Assembly: GCF_024519315.1 (NCBI RefSeq)
Contig: NZ_JANIIC010000001.1
Span: 1 to 64,000, forward strand
Origin: Streptomyces malaysiensis subsp. samsunensis
GTDB taxonomy: Bacteria > Actinomycetota > Actinomycetes > Streptomycetales > Streptomycetaceae
Direction: 5' to 3'
Length of the DNA: 64,000 bases
The notes below the pieces were generated by a model. That model was not told the DNA's origin, ran no database searches, and saw only the letters and a list, made by a program, of their open reading frames with translations. The translations under genes were made by a program, and so were the position numbers. Position 1 is the first letter of the stretch. Every line of letters begins with the position of its first letter. Below, in pieces: positions 44,830 through 54,166 of this stretch.

Positions 44830-47067
44830 TCAGGGTGCGGACAGGTCGAGTTGGTCGGGGAGCGGACTGTGCGGATCGTCCCACAGGAGGGCCATATGCC
44901 TGCCGTGGTGGCTCTCGTCGGCCTCGCTCGCCGACCGGAGTCTGCGTAAGTGCTGGGGCAGGGACCGCAGCCGCTCGGTGCGGAGCAGGGTCTTCAACTC
45001 GGCCTGCGCGGCGTCGCCTTCGGCCTCGCCATGCCATATGAGGACGGGCACGCCGCCGAACAGACAGGCGTTGAAGACCTCCTTACGGGCCCGCACCGGG
45101 GACGTCAGCACCACGCCAGGAGCGTCCTCCTGACCCTGGAGATCGCCGTTGACCTGCTTGAACGTGTCGTAGTGGGCGGGCAGCCAGTGCAGCTCCCCGG
45201 CATCCGCCGTACCGGCCTTCTCCCAGCGCCGCTCCCACAGATGCGGCTGGTGCTCCCGGAGTTCGGCGCAGCGCACGACGACCGGGTAGTCCGTGCCGAG
45301 CGAGCGCTCCAGGGGCCCCTCGGCGTCGAGCTGCCAGCGGTGCACGGCCAGTTCCAGATCGGTGGGGGTCACGAAGAACTCCACCAGTGTGTCGAGGGTG
45401 CGGGCATGCCTGCTCAGCAGGTGGTCCAGGCCACGCTGTATCTCCTCCAGGGAGGCGGGGGTGTCGGCCTTCGCCAGGGAGTTGACGTCGTCACCGCGCC
45501 GCGACCAGACCTCATAGGTGCGCCGCTGCCCGTCCGCGCCCGGTGCGTGGAGCCTTATCTGGATCCTCCCCCAGCTATCGCTGGGAGGTGCCCCCTGGTC
45601 CGTGGCGGTGTCCGGGTCGGCCCGTACGCGCTCGGCGTGCTCCTGCGCCTCGCCGCGCCGTTCGTACAGCTGGCCCTCGAGATCGATCCGCCGGGCGCAC
45701 TCCAGCGACCACGCTCGCAGTTCTGCCGCGACCGCTCCCCCGCACAGCGCGGCGAAGTGCTCCACGACGCGCAGCAGCTGCGGGAGTTGTCTCGGCGGGG
45801 GGAGCAGCACGGCTTCGAGGTCGTCGACCAGCGCGGCCGGATCGAGGGACGACAGCGCCATGGTGGGGTACTTCTCGCGGGCGACCTCGGCGAAGTCGTA
45901 CCGGGCCCGCTGGTCCAGACGGCCCAGCAGCGCGACCAGCTCGGTGTACTCGGCGTGGGTCAGCCACTGGTTCTGGAGGAGATGGCACGCCTTGCGGATC
46001 TCGGTGCGCGGCGGGGCGGGCGCGCTCAGCTCGGCGAGGAGGGTGACGGTGCCGTGCGGGTTCTCCAGCGCCCAGTCGACCAGCTCCTCGGCCGAGGGCG
46101 GCGTCGTGGGCGGGGCGGTGGCGAACTGCTCGCAGAGCCGGGCGGCGACCCTGGCCGCCGATCCGGCCGCATCCGCCCCGAGCAGCCCGGACGCCTCCAG
46201 GACCAGCGCCTCCCGGAACCGCCGCTTCTCCGGATCGAGGGGCGGGGCGGGCGGGCCGAGCCGGACCATCCGCCCCTGCTGCTCCCAGTCGATGATGTGC
46301 ACCGATGGGTACTGTCGGCCGCTGCCCGCCCCGTTCAGCCGGGCGAACTCGTCCCGCACGCCCTGCCAGACCCGGTCCAGGTCGAGCGCCGCCCCGGCCT
46401 CACCCGCCGCTTCGAGCTGCCGCAGCAGTACGGACGTGAAGCGCCCGGCGCCGTCCCGCTCCATGGCGACGGCCCCGGCCTGGCAGGCCCGCATCCAGTA
46501 GACCGGCCGCTCGGGCCTGGTCTGGGGCCAGTCGGTGAGCGGCTGCGGCATGTCGGCCAGCTCGTGGGTGCCGGGGGGAAGGGCCTGCCGGCAGGCGTCG
46601 ATGACCACGGTGACCCGCTCCACCGCGTCCCAGCGCAGATGGTCGGTGCGCACCAGGTCGACCAGGCTGTCGGCGTCGAGCCCCTGGAGGTCGGTGTCCG
46701 AGGTCTCGGGATACAGCAGGCTCCACCGGCCGCCCCGCGTCTGCACCCCGTGCCCGGCCCAGTAGACCCACAGCCAGTCGTCGCCGTCGATGTGGCTGAG
46801 CCCCTCCCGGAAGACCTTGCGCACATGGGCGCGCTCCGCCGGGCGGTAGCCCGGGTGCGCCGCCTCCAGTGCCGCCCTGTTGCGCTCCATGGGCGAGGCC
46901 AGCAACCGGATGTTCTCCGGCGGTACGCCCCGCCCGGTCAGCCACGTCCGCATGCCGATGGCGTCCCGCACCGGGCCGTCGAGGTTCAGGCGGTCGCTGC
47001 CGTTGTAGCGCTCGACCGCCACCAGCACGGCATGGGTACGGCGCCAGTCGTGTTCGATCGCCGTCAC
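44830..47067 (-). CDS. Caspase-domain protein with VMAP C-terminal region
   Basis: 745 residues. The N-terminal caspase-like peptidase starts at RRTHAVLVAVERYNGSDRLN; the catalytic dyad is visible as His106 in VYWAGHGVQT and Cys159 in VTVVIDACRQ. The C-terminal half has the look of the vWA-MoxR-associated protein region (WGRIQIRLHAPGADGQRRTY, ELHWLPAHYDTFKQVNGD, GVPVLIWHGEAEGD). In these systems VMAP joins the sensing apparatus and the caspase is the effector that cleaves proteins. GTG 47067 overlaps the upstream hydrolase stop (GTGA). Codon 707 is TTA (44947-44949), predicting bldA dependence. Confidence 0.88.
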   Translation of the reverse strand: MTAIEHDWRRTHAVLVAVERYNGSDRLNLDGPVRDAIGMRTWLTGRGVPPENIRLLASPMERNRAALEAAHPGYRPAERAHVRKVFREGLSHIDGDDWLWVYWAGHGVQTRGGRWSLLYPETSDTDLQGLDADSLVDLVRTDHLRWDAVERVTVVIDACRQALPPGTHELADMPQPLTDWPQTRPERPVYWMRACQAGAVAMERDGAGRFTSVLLRQLEAAGEAGAALDLDRVWQGVRDEFARLNGAGSGRQYPSVHIIDWEQQGRMVRLGPPAPPLDPEKRRFREALVLEASGLLGADAAGSAARVAARLCEQFATAPPTTPPSAEELVDWALENPHGTVTLLAELSAPAPPRTEIRKACHLLQNQWLTHAEYTELVALLGRLDQRARYDFAEVAREKYPTMALSSLDPAALVDDLEAVLLPPPRQLPQLLRVVEHFAALCGGAVAAELRAWSLECARRIDLEGQLYERRGEAQEHAERVRADPDTATDQGAPPSDSWGRIQIRLHAPGADGQRRTYEVWSRRGDDVNSLAKADTPASLEEIQRGLDHLLSRHARTLDTLVEFFVTPTDLELAVHRWQLDAEGPLERSLGTDYPVVVRCAELREHQPHLWERRWEKAGTADAGELHWLPAHYDTFKQVNGDLQGQEDAPGVVLTSPVRARKEVFNACLFGGVPVLIWHGEAEGDAAQAELKTLLRTERLRSLPQHLRRLRSASEADESHHGRHMALLWDDPHSPLPDQLDLSAP

Positions 47068-48311
47068 GCCGGCAGCTCCGGGGCCAGCAGTTCGTACAGC
47101 CTCCGATGGGCGAAGTACGAGGTGTGGGCGCGCGGGAACGGCTGGCGGGTGTTGACGCGCAGATCGGTGATCCGGCCGGGGAAGACCTTCTCCCCGACGA
47201 AGCCGAGCAGGTCCTGCTCGTCGTGGACGTTGATCCAGCGGGGGAAGGCGCCGGGCAGCGGTTCGCCGCGGCGCAGCGCGGTGAGCGCGTCCAGCTCGTA
47301 GAGGAACGGGGCCTGCGAGCCGACCGTCACCAACAGCTCCACCCCGGCGGGCGGATCGGGCTCGGCGAGCAGATCGACACAGGCGATCCCGCCGAGGCTG
47401 TGGGCGAGCAGCACCACCGGGCCGTCCCCCGAGGCGACCGCGTCACGCACGGCCGCCCGGATCGCGGCCCGCACCCCGGCACCGCGCACCTGGTAGCGGA
47501 GGATGTCACCACTGGCCGGGACGGCTCCCTCGGTGATGCCGCCCCGGAACGTGTGGGCCAGTGAAGACAGCGGCGAGAGGTAGGAGTTGAGCGCCCGTAC
47601 CGCCACACCCTTGGCGGCGCCGGCCACGAATCCGCCCCGTCCGGCGCCGCCCAGCTGATCGGTGAGCGCGCCGACGACGGTGTCCCGGTCGGCACCGTCC
47701 ACCGCGAGCGGCTCCTCGTCGCCGCGCGGGCCCTCGGCCCGCTGGACGGCCAGGGCGTACACGGCGCGGGCGGCGATCGCCTCGATGCCGTCGGCGGGCG
47801 GAGTGCCGCCCAGGGTGCGGGAGATCTCCCGGGCCACGCGGCCACCGGCCGGGCCGAGGTGCGGTGCGAGGTCGGCCACCAGCTCGTCCAGGCTGCCCCC
47901 GCCGTCGGTCACCGCCTCCAGGCTCAGCCCGCGCGCCGTATCGGCGACGGCCTGCCAGGGGTCCTGACGGCCGGGGGCGAAACCGGCCCGCGCGCCCCCG
48001 CCGCGCCGCGCCTTCGCCGCCTCCGCGAACTCCCGCAGCTCCGCGAGCGGATCCACCTCCAGCAGCGCCCATACGGCCAGCGGATCGTCCTCGTCCAGCA
48101 CCTCGTCACCGCCGGCGCCGCGGCTCTTCGACCGCGCCGGGATCGACGCCCCGTCGAGCCCCAGCGAGGCTCCGTGCTCCTCGCCCCAGAAACACCGGAC
48201 GACCCGGATATCGGCTCTCACCCGCCCCAGGCCGCTCACGACCCGCGCGAGGCTCTTCTCATAGGACTTGGCCCGGACCCCCGTGCCGTGGACGAAGACG
48301 ACGCTCGTCAC
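47064..48311 (-). CDS. Alpha/beta hydrolase, PGAP1/lipase-like
   Basis: 415 residues. The first strand and oxyanion loop are VTSVVFVHGTGVR; the nucleophile elbow is LLAHSLGGIACV (Ser305), with an Asp in VHDEQDLLGFVG and a His in the RAHTSYFAHRRLY tail. A 200-residue insertion precedes the elbow. GTG 48311 with GGGGGGA is preferred; an ATG 48 bp upstream has none. It is the first gene of the MoxR/vWA/caspase operon, coupled to it by a four-base overlap, so it is probably a component or second effector rather than a metabolic esterase. Confidence 0.87.
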   Translation of the reverse strand: MTSVVFVHGTGVRAKSYEKSLARVVSGLGRVRADIRVVRCFWGEEHGASLGLDGASIPARSKSRGAGGDEVLDEDDPLAVWALLEVDPLAELREFAEAAKARRGGGARAGFAPGRQDPWQAVADTARGLSLEAVTDGGGSLDELVADLAPHLGPAGGRVAREISRTLGGTPPADGIEAIAARAVYALAVQRAEGPRGDEEPLAVDGADRDTVVGALTDQLGGAGRGGFVAGAAKGVAVRALNSYLSPLSSLAHTFRGGITEGAVPASGDILRYQVRGAGVRAAIRAAVRDAVASGDGPVVLLAHSLGGIACVDLLAEPDPPAGVELLVTVGSQAPFLYELDALTALRRGEPLPGAFPRWINVHDEQDLLGFVGEKVFPGRITDLRVNTRQPFPRAHTSYFAHRRLYELLAPELPA

Positions 48312-48401
48312 CGATCCCCCCAGATCGTCTGGATTCCACCGCGACCACGAGCCCATCACTTTAACCGGTGATGACCCCGTGTGACCCCCGGACTACCAGC
48401 C

Positions 48402-49562
48402 TCAGCCGCCCGAGGTGTCCAGCTCGGCGTCCGCGCCGACCCCCGCGCGGTCGTACGGGTCGTCCAGCCAGCCGTCGGGCAGCACCACGCGGTTGCGGCC
48501 GGAGGTGCGGCCGCGGGGGCCGTCGGCGCCCGGGGGCCACTCCTGGTCCAGGTCCAGCTCGGCCAGCAGGGCGTCCAGCTCGGCGAGGGACGAGGTGATC
48601 GCCAGCCGCTTGCGCATCTCCGAGCCGACCGAGAAGCCCTTGGTGTACCAGGCGACATGCTTACGGAAGTCGATCACGCCGCGCTCCTCGTCCTCCAGCC
48701 ACTCGGCGAGCAGCTCGGCGTGGCGACGCATCACGGCCGCGACCTCCTTGAGCGTCGGCCGCGCGTACACCGGCGGCTCGGGGCCGGGTTCGAACGCGGC
48801 CACCAGGTCGCCGAAGAGCCAGGGCCGCCCCAGGCAGCCGCGCCCCACGACCACGCCGTCACAGCCCGTCTCGCGCATCATCCGCACCGCGTCCTCGGCG
48901 GACCAGATGTCGCCGTTGCCCAGCACCGGGATCTCGGGGACGGCCTCCTTCAGACGGGCGATGGCCGCCCAGTCGGCGGTGCCGCCGTAGTGCTGGGCCG
49001 CGGTGCGGCCGTGCAGGGCGATCGCGGTCACGCCCTCCTCGACCGCGATCCGGCCCGCGTCGAGGTAGGTGATGTGGTCGTCGTCGATGCCCTTGCGCAT
49101 CTTCATGGTCACCGGCAGCGGACCCGCGGCGGTCACCGCCTCGCGCAGGATCGAGCGCAGCAGATGCCGCTTGTACGGAAGCGCCGAGCCGCCGCCCTTA
49201 CGGGTCACCTTGGGCACCGGGCAGCCGAAGTTGAGGTCGATGTGGTCGGCGAGGTCCTCGTCCACGATCATCTGGACGGCCTTGCCGACGGTCCCCGGGT
49301 CCACCCCGTACAGCTGGATGGAGCGCGGCTGCTCGGTGCCGTCGAAGTGGATCAGCCGCATCGTCTTGGCGTCCCGCTCCACCAGCGCCCGGGTGGTGAT
49401 CATCTCGCTGACGAACAGCCCCCTGCCGCCGGAGAACTCCCTGCACAGCGTGCGGAACGGGGCGTTGGTGATCCCGGCCATGGGTGCGAGAACGACCGGC
49501 GGCCGGACCGTATGCGGTCCGATCCGCAGCTGCGTCCGTGGCGTTCGCGGCGTCTGGTTCAT
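48402..49562 (-). CDS. dusB: tRNA-dihydrouridine synthase
   Basis: A 386-residue flavoenzyme reducing uridine to dihydrouridine in tRNA. VVLAPMAGITNAPFRTLCRE (FMN-binding strand), LNFGCPVPKVTRKGGGSALP (signature with catalytic Cys), GNGDIWSAEDAVRMM and GVVVGRGCLGRPWLF are the family landmarks. ATG 49562 is used; an upstream in-frame codon at 49616 adds an Arg/Pro-rich tail. A small inverted repeat, CATCAC..GTGATG (48354-48373), lies downstream of its stop and could terminate it. Confidence 0.95.
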   Translation of the reverse strand: MNQTPRTPRTQLRIGPHTVRPPVVLAPMAGITNAPFRTLCREFSGGRGLFVSEMITTRALVERDAKTMRLIHFDGTEQPRSIQLYGVDPGTVGKAVQMIVDEDLADHIDLNFGCPVPKVTRKGGGSALPYKRHLLRSILREAVTAAGPLPVTMKMRKGIDDDHITYLDAGRIAVEEGVTAIALHGRTAAQHYGGTADWAAIARLKEAVPEIPVLGNGDIWSAEDAVRMMRETGCDGVVVGRGCLGRPWLFGDLVAAFEPGPEPPVYARPTLKEVAAVMRRHAELLAEWLEDEERGVIDFRKHVAWYTKGFSVGSEMRKRLAITSSLAELDALLAELDLDQEWPPGADGPRGRTSGRNRVVLPDGWLDDPYDRAGVGADAELDTSGG

Positions 49563-49691
49563 CGAGGTGAGCTTCCTCTGGCGTACTACGGTGGGAGGAC
49601 GGGGCGGCTCTCTCATTGTCCCGCACCCGCGAGAGGGACCGACAGGGCGGTTATGTCCGCCACACCGACGGTATCGATGTAGCGTTCAACC

Positions 49692-51185
49692 ATGCGTGAG
49701 CTCAGCCATCGGCGGCGCATGCTTGTGCTGGCGATCTGCTGCATGAGCCTGCTGCTCGTCAGCCTCGACAACACCGTCCTCAATGTCGCCCTGCCCTCGA
49801 TACGAAGTGATCTGCACGCTTCCGTATCCGGGATGCAGTGGACGATCGACGCCTACACCTTGGTCCTCGCGGCCCTGCTGATGCTCTCGGGCTCGACGGC
49901 CGACCGGGTGGGGCGCAAGCGCACCTTCCAGACCGGGCTGGTGATCTTCACCCTCGGGTCGGGGCTGTGCAGTCTCGCGCCCAATCTGGAGACACTGGTC
50001 ATCTTCCGCATGGTGCAGGCGATCGGCGGTTCGATGCTCAACCCCGTCGCCATGTCGATCATCACCAACGTCTTCACCGAGCCCAGGGAGCGGGCCCGCG
50101 CCATCGGGGCCTGGGGCGGGGTCGTCGGTATCAGCATGGCGGCCGGGCCGATCGTGGGCGGGCTGCTGGTGGAGTCCGTCGGCTGGCGCTCGATCTTCTG
50201 GATAAACCTTCCGGTCGGGATCGCGGCGCTGATCCTCACCGCCCGCTATGTGCCGGAGTCGCGTGCCCCCAAGCCGCGCCGGGCCGACCCCATCGGCCAG
50301 TTGCTGGTCATCGCGGTGCTGGGCACCCTCACCTACGCGATCATCGAGGCACCGGACCGCGGCTGGGACTCGCCGCTGATCGTCACCTGTGCCGTGATCG
50401 CCGCCGCGGGGCTCCTCGCCCTGGTCCGCTACGAGGGACGGCGTGAGGAACCGCTGATCGATGTGCGGTTCTTCCACAGCGCGCCGTTCAGCGGGGCGAC
50501 GGTGGTAGCGGTGTGCGCCTTCGCGGCGCTCGGCGGCTATCTCTTCATGAACACGCTCTACCTCCAGGACGTGCGCGGGCTCAACGCGCTGCACGCCGGG
50601 CTGTGGATGCTGCCCATGGCGTTCATGTGCTTCGTCTGCGCGCCACTGTCCGGGCGGCTGGTGGGCGCCCGCGGGCCCCGGCCGTCGATGCTGGTGGCAG
50701 GCGTGGCCATAACGGCCAGCGGGGTCATGTTCGCCGTCTTCAACGCCCAGGCGAGCGATGCGGGGCTGCTGATCGGCTATGTGCTGTTCGGGCTCGGCTT
50801 CGGCATGGTCAACGCGCCCATCACCAATACGGCGGTCTCCGGGATGCCCCGCACCCAGGCCGGGGTCGCCGCGGCCGTCGCCTCCACCAGCCGTCAGGTG
50901 GGCCAGTCGCTCGGCGTCGCGGTCATCGGCGCGGTGCTGGCGGCGGGCGCCGCGTCGGCGGCGACGAGCGGGGTGGGGCACGCCGCCTCGCCCGCGGCCG
51001 CCACGGCGTTCGTGGACGCCGCCCGTCCCGCCTGGTGGATCATCGCCGCATGCGGTGCCGTCATCCTGCTGCTGGGGCTGGTGACCACGGGCCGCTGGGC
51101 CGAGCGGACGACCCGGCACGCGGCGGCGCTGTTCGAGGGGGAGGGCGCGCCGACGGGCCAGACGTCGGCGAACGCGAAGGCGTAG
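49692..51185 (+). CDS. DHA2-family MFS drug exporter
   Basis: A 497-residue drug:proton antiporter with 14 predicted helices. The first carries LLLVSLDNTVLNVALPSI (motif D1), then GSTADRVGRKRTFQ (motif A) and WGGVVGISMAAGPIVGGLLV (motif C). It is divergent from dusB with 129 bp between them. No regulator gene is adjacent. Substrate unknown. Confidence 0.93.
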   Translation: MRELSHRRRMLVLAICCMSLLLVSLDNTVLNVALPSIRSDLHASVSGMQWTIDAYTLVLAALLMLSGSTADRVGRKRTFQTGLVIFTLGSGLCSLAPNLETLVIFRMVQAIGGSMLNPVAMSIITNVFTEPRERARAIGAWGGVVGISMAAGPIVGGLLVESVGWRSIFWINLPVGIAALILTARYVPESRAPKPRRADPIGQLLVIAVLGTLTYAIIEAPDRGWDSPLIVTCAVIAAAGLLALVRYEGRREEPLIDVRFFHSAPFSGATVVAVCAFAALGGYLFMNTLYLQDVRGLNALHAGLWMLPMAFMCFVCAPLSGRLVGARGPRPSMLVAGVAITASGVMFAVFNAQASDAGLLIGYVLFGLGFGMVNAPITNTAVSGMPRTQAGVAAAVASTSRQVGQSLGVAVIGAVLAAGAASAATSGVGHAASPAAATAFVDAARPAWWIIAACGAVILLLGLVTTGRWAERTTRHAAALFEGEGAPTGQTSANAKA

Positions 51186-51237
51186 TTGGCGCGAGGGGGG
51201 CGGGCGTCCGGCGTACGGTGCCGCCTGCGGCGGGCTT

Positions 51238-51456
51238 GCCCCTCCCCGCCCCTCCCCGAAACTGAAGCTCCGCCCCAGGCCCCCGCCGGGGCTCCGCCCC
51301 AGACCCCGGACCGGGCTCCGCTCCCCTTCTCGCGCATCGATATGCGGCTCCGCCACGTGACGGGGCTCCGCCCCAGGCCCCGAGGTCCAGGGGCGGAGCC
51401 CCTGCCACGCGGCGGAGCCGCAAATGCATGCTGCGGGAAGGGGCGGGGAGGGGAAA
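51238..51456. repeat. GC-rich modular intergenic repeat, copy D
   Basis: Arms GCCCCTCCCCGCCCCTCCCC (from 51238) and 51434-51456 are inverted. Nested inside are ATCGATATGCGGCTCCGCCA (about 51336) and its partner GGCGGAGCCGCAAATGCA (about 51411), plus GGGGCTCCGCCCC hairpins. It fills the 322-bp gap between convergent genes ending at 51185 and 51508 and should terminate both. Confidence 0.8.
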
Positions 51457-51507
51457 GATCCACCGGGCACCCCCGATGCGTAAGGAGCCCGCCCGGGCCC
51501 CGGGGAT

Positions 51508-52440
51508 TCAGACCGCTGCCGGGGCGGCCTCCGTGGCCTCCGCCGCGAGTGCCAGGGCGTACAGCCGCTCCAGGCGCTCATGGGTCTCGGCGTCCGCCGG
51601 GGTGTAGGTGAGCAGCTTGGGGCCCTGCTGGGGGCCGGTCCACAGACTGGTGGCGGCCAGCCGGACGATGCCCACCTCCGACTGGCGATAGACCTTGATC
51701 TTGTCGCCGGGCCGGACCACCTCGTGCCGCGCCCAGATCTCCCGGAACTCCGGAGAGGCGTCCTCCAGCCGCTTCACCATCGCCTTCCAGGCGGGCTCGG
51801 CCACATGCTCGGCCATCACGGCGCGGAACTTGGCCGCCATGAGCCGGATCGTCTCGTCCCGGTCCACCAGGCTGGAGCGCCACTCGTCATGGGTGAAGGC
51901 CAGCCACAGGCAGTTGCGGTCCTCCGGCGCCACCTTGTCCAGGTCGCACATCAGCAGCCGGTAGGTGCGGTTGTAGGCGAGCAGGTCGAAGCGGCTGTTC
52001 TGGACGCAGGCGGGGAACGGTTCGAGCTGTTCCAGCATGAGCTGGAGCGACTGCGGCACGCCGGTGCACTCGCTCGCCGGGGTCGGGTCGATGGCCGCGG
52101 CGAGCGCGAAGAGATGGGTCCGCTCGCTGCGGTCCAGGAGCAGCGCGCGGGCGATGGCGTCGAGGACCTGCGCCGAGACATGGATGTCGCGGCCCTGCTC
52201 CAGCCAGGTGTACCAGGTCACGCCGACGGTCGAGAGCTGCGCGACCTCCTCGCGGCGCAGCCCGGGGGTGCGCCGGCGGCGGCCCCGGGGCAGCCCGACC
52301 TGCTCGGGGGAGATCCGCTCCCGGCGGCTGCGCAGGAACGCGGCCAGCTCACCCCGCCGTATCTCGGCCCCCGCACTTCTGCTCTCGGCCGTGGCACCGG
52401 CTCTGGCGCCGGCCACGGCATCCCGCACGATCGTGGTCAT
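51508..52440 (-). CDS. XRE regulator with MmyB-like ligand domain
   Basis: 310 residues. The helix-turn-helix region includes LAAFLRSRRERISPEQVGLP and RRTPGLRREEVAQLSTVGVTWYTWLEQGRD, the signature of the MmyB-type group; the C-terminal PAS-like fold has FPACVQNSRFDLLAYNRTYR. These regulators often repress a divergent exporter gene, here the MFS gene at 52542. ATG 52440. Confidence 0.92.
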   Translation of the reverse strand: MTTIVRDAVAGARAGATAESRSAGAEIRRGELAAFLRSRRERISPEQVGLPRGRRRRTPGLRREEVAQLSTVGVTWYTWLEQGRDIHVSAQVLDAIARALLLDRSERTHLFALAAAIDPTPASECTGVPQSLQLMLEQLEPFPACVQNSRFDLLAYNRTYRLLMCDLDKVAPEDRNCLWLAFTHDEWRSSLVDRDETIRLMAAKFRAVMAEHVAEPAWKAMVKRLEDASPEFREIWARHEVVRPGDKIKVYRQSEVGIVRLAATSLWTGPQQGPKLLTYTPADAETHERLERLYALALAAEATEAAPAAV

Positions 52441-52485
52441 GGTTCCAGGGTGCCCAAGGTCTCAGCCGGTTGCCAGGTAGTTCTT

Positions 52486-52514
52486 GTACCAGGATAAAGA
52501 CACTCTGGTACCAG
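52486..52514. promoter_or_regulatory. Operator-like GTACCAG repeats
   Basis: GTACCAGG (52486-52493) and the perfect palindrome CTGGTACCAG (52505-52514) lie in the 101-bp space between the XRE regulator and the divergent MFS gene, the expected position for the regulator's operator. Confidence 0.55.
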
Positions 52515-52541
52515 CTTGAGCCACCCGGGATCTTCGTAAGC

Positions 52542-54059
52542 GTGAGCGAAACGCAGATTCCGACGATACGCAACAGAACCCCCGGCCCGGACGCCGCGAA
52601 GACCACCGGCCGGCCCCGCACCTCCTCGGGCCCCGCGCTGAGCCCCCTCGGGCTGTTCACCGTGCTGCTGGGCGCGGCACTGCCCCTGATCGACTTCTTC
52701 ATCGTCAATGTGGCCCTGCCCACCATGGACCGCGATCTCCACGCCGGTCCGGCCGTGCTGGAGCTCGTCGTCGCCGGATACGGCGTGGCGTACGCGGTGC
52801 TGCTGGTCCTCGGCGGACGGCTGGGCGACACCTTCGGACGGCGCAGGCTCTTCCTCGCCGGGATGGCGGCCTTCGGGCTGACCTCGCTGGCCTGCGGGCT
52901 CGCACCGGACGCCTGGAGCCTGGTGGGCGCCCGGGTGGCGCAGGGCGCCTCGGCCGCGCTGATGCTCCCCCAGGTGCTCGCCACGATCCACTCCTCGACC
53001 AGCGGTTCGCGCCGCGCCCGCGCGCTCAGCATGTACGGCGCGACGGCCGGTCTCTCCATGGTGGCCGGGCAGATCCTCGGCGGTGTGCTGGTGGCCGCGG
53101 ACATCGCGGGCACCGGGTGGCGCGCGGTCTTCCTGGTCAATGTGCCGGTCGCGCTGATCGGCCTGCTCCTCTCGGTCCGTACGGTCCCCGAGACCCGCTC
53201 GGACCGGCCCGCGCCGGTGGACCTGCCGGGCACCGTGCTGCTGGCGCTGTCGCTGATCACGCTGATGGTGCCGCTGACCGAGGGCCAGGCGGCGGGCTGG
53301 CCGCTGTGGACCTGGCTGACGCTGGGCGCGTTCCCGTTCCTGGCCGCCGCGTTCTACGTCGTGGAGCGGCGCGCGGACCGGGCAGATCAGGCAGCGCGCA
53401 GCTCCCTTGAGGGTGGTGGCGGGCGACGGGCGGGCCGGACGCCGCTGTTGCCGCCGAGCATGTTCGCGCTGCAAGGGCTGCGGCGCGGGCTGCCGATGGT
53501 GGTGCCGTTCTCGATCGGCTTCGGGGGCTTCATGTTCGTCATCGCGGTCGCGCTTCAGCAGGGGCTGCGGTATGGGCCGGTCGACGCGGGGCTGGCACTG
53601 GCGCCGATGGCGACGACGTTCTTCGTGGCCTCGCTGATGGGGCCGCGTCTGGTGGGCCGGTACGGCAGCCGTGTGGTGACCGCGGGCGGGCTGATCCAGG
53701 CGGTGGGCATCGTGCTGCTGATACTGGCCGTATGGCGTGACTGGCCGGATCTGTCGCTGACCGGGCTGCTGCCCGGGGTCGCGCTGGCCGGGTTCGGGCA
53801 GGGGCTCCAGCTTCCGGTGCTGATCCGGATCGTGCTCGCCGATGTGCCGAACGAACGGGCCGGAGTGGGCAGCGGCGTGATGGTCACCACCCAGCAGTCG
53901 GCCCTGGCGCTGGGCGTGGCGACGCTCGGCACGCTCTTCCTGGCCCTGGCGCCGTCGGCGGGCATGGCCAACGCGCTGATCATCACGCTCGTGGCGCAGC
54001 TGGGGGCGATCGCGCTGACCCTGTTGCTGAGCCTGCGGCTGCCGCGCGCGGTGTCGTAG
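52542..54059 (+). CDS. DHA2-family MFS exporter
   Basis: 505 residues with 14 predicted helices. ALPLIDFFIVNVALPTMDRD (motif D1), GGRLGDTFGRRRLF (motif A) and ATAGLSMVAGQILGGVLVAA (motif C) are clear; a 25-residue Gly/Arg-rich cytoplasmic loop lies mid-protein. GTG 52542 is chosen over an upstream ATG at 52470 that would overlap the operator. The stop region is duplicated in tandem: GGTGTCGTAGCCCGTCCGCG at 54049 recurs 31 bp later. Confidence 0.92.
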   Translation: MSETQIPTIRNRTPGPDAAKTTGRPRTSSGPALSPLGLFTVLLGAALPLIDFFIVNVALPTMDRDLHAGPAVLELVVAGYGVAYAVLLVLGGRLGDTFGRRRLFLAGMAAFGLTSLACGLAPDAWSLVGARVAQGASAALMLPQVLATIHSSTSGSRRARALSMYGATAGLSMVAGQILGGVLVAADIAGTGWRAVFLVNVPVALIGLLLSVRTVPETRSDRPAPVDLPGTVLLALSLITLMVPLTEGQAAGWPLWTWLTLGAFPFLAAAFYVVERRADRADQAARSSLEGGGGRRAGRTPLLPPSMFALQGLRRGLPMVVPFSIGFGGFMFVIAVALQQGLRYGPVDAGLALAPMATTFFVASLMGPRLVGRYGSRVVTAGGLIQAVGIVLLILAVWRDWPDLSLTGLLPGVALAGFGQGLQLPVLIRIVLADVPNERAGVGSGVMVTTQQSALALGVATLGTLFLALAPSAGMANALIITLVAQLGAIALTLLLSLRLPRAVS

Positions 54060-54166
54060 CCCGTCCGCGGCTGCCGCACGGTGTCGTAACCCGTCCGCGG
54101 CGCCGTCGTGGCCGGGCGCCGCCCACGCGGCGGGGCCGCGGCGCATCGGCACGGCACCGCGCCCCT

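Noticed and set aside
47064..48311. The hydrolase as an unrelated esterase gene.
   Set aside because: The four-base GTGA overlap with the caspase gene indicates coupling, so it is treated as part of the operon, though its function there is unproven.
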